Source: Pleurostoma richardsiae | Taxonomy: Eukaryota > Ascomycota > Sordariomycetes > Calosphaeriales > Pleurostomataceae | Direction of reading: 5' to 3' | DNA length: 64,000 nucleotides | Assembly (NCBI GenBank): GCA_030052745.1 | Contig: JANBVO010000001.1 | Coordinates: 1,984,001-2,048,000 of the forward strand | Shown: positions 56,992 to 64,000 of the stretch, piece after piece | Layout of the letters: each line of letters starts with the position of its first letter | Position numbering within the stretch: position 1 is the stretch's first letter | Position numbers and translations under genes: made by a program | The notes under the pieces: generated by a model | Seen by the model: only the letters and a program-made list of their open reading frames with translations | Databases searched by the model: none | Told to the model about the DNA's origin: nothing

Positions 56992-57011
56992 GGGGGGGGG
57001 GGGGGGGGGGG
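56992..57011. repeat. G homopolymer, 20 nt
   Basis: Twenty consecutive G on the plus strand, followed at once by CCAGGGGCGGGGGGGC. The tract has enough G runs to form a G-quadruplex. Its length may be unreliable in the assembly. Confidence 0.85.
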
Positions 57012-57099
57012 CCAGGGGCGGGGGGGCAATAGAGCTTGCCTGGAGGAGCCCCAAGTTCAACCGGGAGGTGCTTGCTCCAGCGCCTAGGAATCCTTTCCT

Positions 57100-57475
57100 T
57101 GCGCCTCCGTTGAAATATTGCGGCAACGACTTAACCGTTCTCAAAGCGCGCGGCTTCAGTTCGACGGCACCTGCTGCTGGCTATACTATTCCGCCAGAAG
57201 TCGCCGAAGCGGCAAAGATAGTAGCAGAATCTATTTCGTAGGAGCTTCACGGAGATCATGAGGAAGTGGTTGTCAGTATCAAGTCGAAGTATGCCAACAA
57301 GCTCAATGACACTATTACCCCTGAATAGCTCAGTCTTCCCGGAGGCCGCTTACTTGTATGGGCTTTTCCTGAGTTCGCTGGCTATTCCTCTATGTTGCCC
57401 AAGCGAGAGTCTGACTGCTGGATGACAGCAATGTCTTAGCATGGATTGAGTCCATTTGCGCTAGCTGGCAATAAG
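57100..57475 (+). pseudogene. GH55 exo-beta-1,3-glucanase-like N-terminal relic
   Basis: One reading frame shows STAPAAGYTIPPEVAEAA, VSIKSKYANKLNDTITPE, LPGGRLLVWAFPEF and SDCWMTAMS followed by HGLSPFALAGNKV. These resemble the region just before the first beta-helix of fungal GH55 / pectate-lyase-superfold glucanases, which have a YWM...Q.G.SPFAPAGYKVWRNV type block. Three in-frame TAG codons (57239-57241, 57326-57328, 57437-57439) sit where Gln would fit, as expected from CAG to TAG change. Homology fades after GNKV, so the catalytic part is missing. Family assignment rests on remembered consensus and is tentative; the pseudogene state is clear. Confidence 0.5.
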
Positions 57476-58850
57476 GTGGGTTGCTATAGTAGTACTTGTT
57501 GCCTTGGAGGACTCTATCTAGGATTGGGATAAATATGGAGACACGTCAGGGACTATAGCTCCATAGGCGATGGCAAGACTGACGATTTAAATGTTGTTAA
57601 TCGTTATCTCTGATGGTAGCTGCTGTGGTCTAAACCGTGGTTCTAGTAGAGTCTATCCAGCCGTTGTCTATTATTTCCCGCCCGAGATATACCTCGTGAA
57701 CCTTTCAATTATTCTCGATTGCAATACTTAGCTGTTGGGCGATATACATACGAGTTCTCGCTTCTATCCCGCCAACCATAGAGCTATCCACTAGTAGCTT
57801 ATATACAGTAGCATCTGTCATTCCCTACGCTTCTAGGTACTACGAGATTTACTGACAGCTCTATAATCGTTGGAGACGTGTATGTTAGCGGCAGTGAGGA
57901 ATGGTATGTTCACATCCTTGGCCAGCCCTTTGGGGAATTGACCTCTAGTTAGACGCTTAATTACATGCAATTAGGTATTATAAGATAAATGGTTTCCCCC
58001 GGGGTGTCAGAAACTTCAAAATAGACATCCGAAACACGGGCCCTGATGCCTACTTCTGTGGTAGTTACTGGCAGGTTAGTGAGTAGCGCCAGGACTGTCT
58101 CTGTTGTCCTGCAAGGCCTGCTAGACTGATGAACGTGGTTATTCTAAGGTCATTTAAGGTTCTTCGATCGAGAATATCGAGCTTTATATGCAGTATGCCT
58201 TTGACGTGTTGAAAATACTTAGCAAGTGCGTTTCGATACTTGTACATAGGGCTCTCCGGGATTTATGCGTGTACGATGTATGAAAAGTCCCCTGACCACA
58301 GCTCCGACATCCACATATTTGTTTCCACCCACAGTTCTTACCACAAGGTCAATCTTCAAGGAGACATCTTTGGACTCTACATCGGTTCCAAGTAGTACTG
58401 TTAGCACCACCAGCCCAGACGACACCATAGGGCCGGGATCCCACTAATACGGTTGCCAGACCGAGGGCGAGAGAGTGCGTGCCATCTTGCTACAGGTAGA
58501 GGGTTATACAAGCTTCACCAGCTTAAAGGTATCGAACGCACGGTCAGAAGTTGGCTCCATTTTCAAACACTCCAGTTCGATCGCGGACAGGAAATGGAGG
58601 AGATCGTCGGATATCAAAAGAATATTCACCGGGCTTGGATTTTTAACACTGGTCGGCCACCGATGGGAACCGACGTCGGACTTTAGGTGGGAGACGAGGT
58701 GATCACATGACCAGGCCCACCCCAGCTCCCCGCCGTCAATGTACCTTGTATCGAGGCGGACCTTCACTGTTCTCCGAAGCGAGCTATTCCGTCATCAATA
58801 CCGAGGAGCTTGTGGAAAGGTTCTTGTGAATCGCATAAACCAAAGCAAAG
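57476..58850. other. A/T-richer anonymous interval
   Basis: Many stops in all frames. Short minus-strand frames (58065-58247, 58219-58428) are not assignable. The right end is the promoter of the TMEM14-like gene. It may hold decayed sequence belonging to the GH55-like relic or an old insertion. Confidence 0.4.
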
Positions 58851-59286
58851 ATGGTAAGAAACGGAGGCTAGCGAGCACGTCGGATTTCGCTAACTTCTGA
58901 CCTAGGGTCTCGAGCTGCCATCCTACATTCTTGCTGCTCTGACGGCAACCGGGGGCATTGCCGGATATGCCAGGACTCGGTCCGTACCATCCATTGTTGC
59001 AGGCTGCGCTGTCGGCCTCCTATGTGCGTGTTCTCCCCACGATATGTATTGTGACCAGGCACGGGGCGAGCTAACCTCTTTTTACGTCCCAGACGGCATT
59101 GGCGGCTATCGAATTCAGAACGGCAAGCCATACGGAGTCGAGGTGAGCCTCCTGGCATCGGTGGTCCTCGGCGGATCTTCCATTCCACGCGCCATCCGTC
59201 TTCGCAAGCCTGTCCCGATCCTCCTGAGCATTATTTCCACATTCGGTATGCTCACGTTCGGCAATGCGGTGCGAAGCGGTCTGTGA
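58851..59286 (+). CDS. TMEM14/UPF0136 small membrane protein
   Basis: Three exons: 58851-58853 (the ATG alone), 58906-59023 and 59093-59286; 104 aa. The first intron begins directly after the start codon (ATG|GTAAGA...CCTAG), and the second (GTGCGT, branch CTAAC, CAG) has phase 1. The product begins MGLELPSYILAALTATGGIA and continues GYRIQNGKPYGVEVSLLASV, with four hydrophobic helices and the Gly-rich YGxGGYRI block of the TMEM14 family. Human TMEM14C is a mitochondrial inner-membrane protein needed for haem synthesis; the fungal role is less defined. Length and motif fit well, so I am confident in the splice model despite its tiny first exon. Confidence 0.9.
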
Positions 59287-59588
59287 GAAGACGGAAGGGT
59301 TCGGACGCATTAGGGGCGGCGGTCACCGGGAAGAACGAAGCTATCCTCGGAAGAAGACCAAAGAGCCTCGGGCATGATCTATGTCATTTTTCTCCCCTCA
59401 TACTGTACAATCAGTGTCCCAAGACCAGGAAATGCTCCATGTCAAGCCAAAACGCCAGTGTGCTTGTAATCGTGCCCTTTTCGGAGGGGAGGCGGGCTAC
59501 AAGAGCCAGACAGTTATCGTACATCGCAGAATGACTGCTCTTCATACTTCTGTTCGGCCGTCGTCGCTTCGGTATTCGGTGCGCAGGA
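59287..59588. other. Convergent gap TMEM14 / CMC2
   Basis: About 300 bp between two convergent small genes, taken up by their 3' UTRs. No other feature. Confidence 0.5.
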
Positions 59589-59880
59589 TTATGAGTTCTC
59601 GTCGATCTCCTTCCATGCTCTCCTGATCTTCTCCTTCTTCTCGTCTGCATCGCTCCGGTTGTGCTTGGCGCGCTTCCACCTTTCTGCCCTGAGGCATGCG
59701 ATGAGCTCCTCTTTCGTGTTGTTGCACATTCCCAGGGATTTCCACAGGAATCCGCGGTTGTGACACTCCTCGAGGGCGACCATTACCTCCTCGCAGGCTT
59801 CAATGGGTCAGCGTCAGGCGATGGCGCGACAGAGTAAGCTGCTTACCGGCGTTATCTTTTGTGTGCAGGTGAGGATGCAT
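59589..59880 (-). CDS. CMC2: COX assembly mitochondrial protein 2 (twin CX9C)
   Basis: Two exons, 59880-59847 and 59797-59589, joined in phase 1 (donor GTAAGC, acceptor AAG); 80 aa. The protein starts MHPHLHTKDNAA and carries two CX9C pairs, CEEVMVALEEC and CNNTKEELIAC, forming the coiled-coil-helix-coiled-coil-helix fold imported by Mia40 into the mitochondrial intermembrane space. It ends in a Lys/Arg/Glu-rich helix. Cmc2 helps assemble cytochrome c oxidase. The HPHLHT N-terminus and NRGFLWKSLGMCN block are family-typical. It is divergent from prefoldin subunit 2 with only 353 bp between starts. Confidence 0.93.
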
Positions 59881-60233
59881 GTCTAGGTCTTAAGAGTTTT
59901 CCGTGACCAGCAATCCAGAACGTCCCAGTGTCTGCTGCGTATAATGGCTGGTTCCAACTCGAGAAAACGATTATCGGAAGAAAATGGATGTTTGGAGAGG
60001 CATGGGTAAAGCGGCCCGTCGTCCAGAACATGCTCCGCAAAATTTCGGTGGCGCCCCGGAGAAGCTTGGGCCACCTGCCGTCGACTCCCGATATGCCAGC
60101 ATTTTCATTCATCAATCACTCATTCATTCACCAGAGGCAGAGACCTATCAGTTCCGAGACCATTAGCACTTCGTGTCGGTTCCTTCTCGGTCTCTCAAAG
60201 GCCCAGGAAAGACGCCTACGGATCCTGCCAAAA
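59881..60233. promoter_or_regulatory. Bidirectional promoter CMC2 / PFD2
   Basis: 353 bp between divergent start codons of two small housekeeping genes. It must contain both promoters. No specific element is identified. Confidence 0.55.
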
Positions 60234-60870
60234 ATGGCGACTCAAGCCGCAGCCGCGAAGAAGCAGCAGGGTAAGCGATTTCATTGAGTTGACGACGGAG
60301 ATACCACAGCTAATGATAGACAGATCTTCAGCTTCAGTACACGACGTACAAGAACACGCTGCAACAAATCGCCCAGAAGATTGGCGATGTTGAGCAGGAG
60401 GCGGAGGAGCACAAGTACGTTCCACCCCGTTCTCTGGCCTGCATCCCAGCTCGCAACCAGCGACTGCAACTAGCCTAAGCGGCTTCAGTGGCCTCACACC
60501 GCTCTCGAGCTGAAGTACTTTCCTCTCACCGCTCCCATACTAAACATTAAGCTGGGACAGACTCGTGCTGGATACGCTGGACCCCCTCCCGGGAGATCGC
60601 AAGTGCTTCCGCATGATCAACGGCGTCCTCGTGGAGCGGACCGTCACAGACGTAGTGCCGGCGCTCAAGACGAATGCAGAAGGGCTCAAGAAGGTACTGG
60701 AAGACCTCGTGAAGCAGTACACGACGAAGCAGGACGAGCTAGAGAAGTGGAAGGTACGGGTTGTCTGGCTTCCTCTCACTGGAAACCCCCCCGCTCTCGG
60801 GGTCGCCGATCTCGTGGTTACTGACGCTCTCTTGCAGAAAAAGAATAATGTCCAGGTAGTGCAGTCATAG
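60234..60870 (+). CDS. GIM4: Prefoldin subunit 2
   Basis: Four exons, 60234-60270, 60324-60414, 60561-60753 and 60838-60870; 117 aa, phases 1, 2, 0. Prefoldin is the hexameric jellyfish chaperone that hands actin and tubulin to CCT; this is the beta-type subunit Pfd2/Gim4. Seen: N-terminal helix LQLQYTTYKNTLQQIAQKIG, the conserved turn LDPLPGDRKCFRMINGVLVE, then a C-terminal coiled-coil helix LKKVLEDLVKQYTTKQDELE and a short last exon ending VQVVQS. Introns have GTAAGC, GTACGT and GTACGG donors. If the last intron is kept, the frame stays open through it. Confidence 0.93.
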
Positions 60871-63800
60871 TCCGGGAAGAAGGGACATGACGGCGAAAGG
60901 ACGGGATGTACGGCCATGTCACTACCAGCAAGAGCGACGCCGATGCACATCTGGCATTGATAGGCGTCTTGGATCTCATGATGTTGAGATATATTGAACC
61001 TTTTTCTTTGGTTGTAGCTACGGGCCGGCCTCCTCCAAATTCTTGGGTTGCTTCCGGGGTGTTACTTCGGGAGCATATCTGGGCGTCCAGAGATGGTCGT
61101 ATTGAAGAGGGCGAAGAGAATGGGAATGACTACACTTCTACCTGTCATGACTGCTGGCTGACAGGGCTGCCGAGCTTGGAACTGGGAGAAGGTGGTGTGG
61201 ATGAGTTGTACAAAGATGTGTTATGTGTACCATTCCCGTCTGGCGGCAATGGCGTCTCGATGCCCAACCGGCGTCGCCTTTCCCTGTGAGGCTGTTGGGC
61301 CCTGATAGGTTACCAATTCACTCAAAAAACGTCCACTGGCGGGCGGTCCACTGCGGGCTTACTGACTGATGCATTGCATATTTCAGCCTTTTTGCTCCAG
61401 AACTCCTTACCAGGCACCGTCGTATGCAGACCCAGCACCACATTGGCACAGCTCGTTTCTGCTCTTCTGAACCAGGCTTAGGCGGCCTCTGTGCCTGCAG
61501 GTTCTAAAGGTAGTGTATGTAAGCTGTGCATTAGGCTGACTGTCATCCCTAACCATTCCTTCGTGGCCTTGCCATGAGGCAGGACGACTCCCTGGCAAGA
61601 AACGAGAATGAGCTTCATGTGGTTCCTGCTCAGACGTCTTGCTTCAGCCAACTAGCTGGTCGAGTCTTCTCGCATCAGACTGCGAGTTTCTATCCTCAAG
61701 AGTCTCGCCCTGTTACAGGTACAGACAGCAAGGAACCATGGGTAAACGAGGCACACCGGAGTTGGCCGACTGCCAGTTGTCATCCAACCCGCATGACCGG
61801 CTCGCATCGCACCCCTCTCGTTGACGTAGCCGGCAATTGCTTTTTTTCTTTTTTTCACCCAGCGCCGCTTGCTATTTTCTCGAGGCTTTCTAGTAGCCAG
61901 GCTACCTCTCCGCTAGATACCGGCAGAGGGGGGGATGATTTCTGGTAGCGGGATATTCCTGATTTATCCTTCTGGGAGTGAGAGCAGTTCCCATCTCGTA
62001 TGAAGTCGTCCGGATTCCATTTGTCCAGCCTCGGATCCAATTTAGTGCTTCTCTTCCTAGGGGCTATTGGTTGGAAAGCACTCTTCATCTCCGCATCCGC
62101 GGGCTCCCACGCAAGCTCTTACTCGACACAGAACCGTATATTCCCTTCCAATGAGCTTCTGAAACCTTGAACAAATTCATAATTGGTCGGGAGGGGGGCC
62201 AACCGTCTTACTCCGTGCTCGTGCTTATTTCCACAACGTCGGGTAGCGGAAGGGTACAAGCCAACCATTACCGATTCGCAACCTCCGTTTCCAGGACAGC
62301 CTTCCGGATGGTAACTAGTCGGGCTCCGTCAGCCTTCTCGGTACTCAAGGCGCCATTTATCTGTAACATCCCATTGTCGAATCACGCTGCATGTTGAGCA
62401 TCTACACATTTCCTGTCGCGGCGGGAGACCGGCAGCCACGCATAAACACGACGCCTCCTGTCACTTGCGTCGCACAACGTACCCGAGACTCCGACGTAGA
62501 TTATCGTGCCAATTTCAAGACCAGAGACACACAGTAGGATCATTTCTGACCGGCTCGCTCTGGGTCTTCAGGGCTGGGATAGTGGACATGCTTGGCAACG
62601 CTCACCGCCGAAGACGGGAGATCCATGCCTGGGATGCGGCCTGTTCGAACGCCGTCTGTGCTTGACCGGTAAACGACGCAATACGACCTCGGTCTCTGCT
62701 GTCGGTCAAGGCGGTACCTCCCTCACGGGACGTGCATAGCTGGGTACATCGCGGGGAGCTAACGCAAACTCGTTCTCATCGTCGGGATGTTGTCGGCTTT
62801 GCTGCTCCACAGACCTCGTCATTCTCCTGGGTTGACCGGACCCATCGTCGTCATGGCGGGCCTACCCTGCGGGTTGCAGAGAGCTCTACTGACCAAAGGT
62901 AGCTATATCAGGCGGCCGTAAGGTGGTCCATATGGCCGCATGATGAACTGTGCCTTGGGTGTATCGAGGTTGGGCTCCGTCAGACCCAAAGCAGGCAGGC
63001 GGCAGAGCTTGAGCTGCACTTCGGTTCAAGTCTGACGGCAAGGTAGGTAGGTACGGCTTGTCCGGGCATGCTGTTAGGGATCGGAGGAACTGGATGTACA
63101 TGCGCTTCGGGAGTGACCGATGGTGGTACTTGGAAGTGTGGCGCTCCAAGTGCTGTTTCCGGACGCGGTGGGGCAGGAGAGGGGAAGTCCAGGGAGGTAC
63201 CTCTAGGCTCCGAAGGTGGCTAGTGTGGTACGTCCGGTGACATGTCCTTTATCGATAATAACAACAATAAGCCTGGCGGCGGCGATGGTAGTCCCCATGT
63301 TTTGTTGACCGCAACCTCTCAAGACCCGCTCTCCCGCATTCTCTGCCCTCTTTCCAATTTCTTCCCTCCTGCAACAACCCCACGTCCTTGCAGCCCGGCG
63401 CATTGCATCTCAGAACCCAAGACGCCATCCTGCCTGACCCAGTCCAGGATTTTCCAGGTCTGCCGATTTGAGCGGACAACTCAGACATCCACACCCCATC
63501 CTGAGCAAACGTGAGCAAACACCCCCGGCTCCTCGTGGTTGCGCACCTACGGTAGCGGTTGCTCGGACCGGCGCAAGGTCGCGCGAGCTCTGCTTTGCGC
63601 GCGCCTTTTGCTTGGTCTGTCCCGTCTGCGCGCCCCGGGTCTTGGGCCGCACAACCACCTCGGCAAGGGAAACAACAGCACACACTCTGACGCGACTTTG
63701 CAGACACCCACGAGGCGACTCAAGCTCCGGTGGAAGCACAGCCAATCTTTCCGGCGCAGCTCCTAGATATCCCCCGCGATCGCGAATTAAGGATTAACCT

Positions 63801-64000
63801 ATCCTTTCTCGAGGTAGCCAACCATCTGCCACCTACGTCGCCGTGTTGGTGTAACCCGCCTGTCGCAGGTACTCCGGCAGAGTACTCGAGCCACGGATAC
63901 GCCCCGCCGCGCGCCGCGAGAGGGAGAAGTTGACTGCAGCAAGGTGGCCTAGATCGAACTAAGGGTAGGCGAAGTCTCTATTTTCCCTCGTGGTTCCTTC
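60871..64000. other. Right-end interval, no gene recognised
   Basis: About 3.1 kb. Frames of 60-150 codons on both strands (for example 63249-63707 on -) are compositional and overlap each other. A TACC/GGTA-rich stretch lies near 63040-63060. The far end may be the leader of a gene outside the window. Confidence 0.4.

Noticed and set aside
58065-58428. Short minus-strand frames that might come from an old retroelement
   Set aside because: No protease, integrase or reverse-transcriptase motif could be recognised and no terminal repeats were found, so no element is called.
1-64000. tRNA, rRNA or CRISPR features
   Set aside because: Scanning for T-loop boxes of the GGTTCGAATCC kind and for regularly spaced repeats gave only isolated partial matches (for example near 13290 and 31990) without a foldable cloverleaf; CRISPR is not expected in a fungal nucleus.

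Overview
The window is nuclear DNA of a filamentous ascomycete (Pezizomycotina, most likely a Sordariomycete). It has single-copy fungal housekeeping genes (MEX67, MPH1/FANCM, DUS2, PPE1, prefoldin 2, CMC2), many short introns (about 50-80 nt with GTAAGT-like donors and CTAAC/CTGAC-like branch sites), Zn(II)2Cys6 and C2H2 regulators, a fungal TRP/flavin-carrier membrane protein and sugar/drug transporters. Exon coordinates were worked out by eye from splice signals, reading phase and remembered family sequences. No database search was run.

Layout. 1-8.4 kb: divergent MEX67 (-) and MPH1 (+). 8.4-19 kb: sparse, with a C2H2 regulator (-) and a Cys-rich/OTU-like hypothetical protein (-). 19.3-22.7 kb: a six-exon half-size ABC transporter of the Hmt1 type (-), whose last exon lies beyond an apparent stop and carries a textbook PAM2 motif. 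22.7-27 kb: no recognisable gene. 27-36 kb: a secreted beta-propeller protein (-), DUS2 (+), PPE1 (-) and a TRP-like membrane protein (-).

38-49.6 kb looks like an accessory metabolic island. It holds an SDR dehydrogenase (-) divergent from a short Zn2Cys6 regulator (+), a broken GH3 beta-glucosidase (-) divergent from an intact DHA1-type MFS exporter (+), and an M20 amidohydrolase (-) divergent from a Dal5/ACS-type MFS permease (+) with one frame break. A TTGCCG-type motif recurs in all three divergent promoters, which suggests a shared regulator. The regulator and the beta-glucosidase both lose their 3' ends at the same junction near 40.65 kb, so the island seems to be decaying and rearranged.

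50.9-54.4 kb: a large single-exon C2H2 protein (-). 54.4-58.8 kb: gene-poor, with a 20-G run and the relic of a GH55-like secreted glucanase bearing three TAG stops. 58.85-60.87 kb: three compact intron-rich genes, TMEM14-like (+), CMC2 (-) and prefoldin subunit 2 (+). 60.9-64 kb: nothing recognisable.
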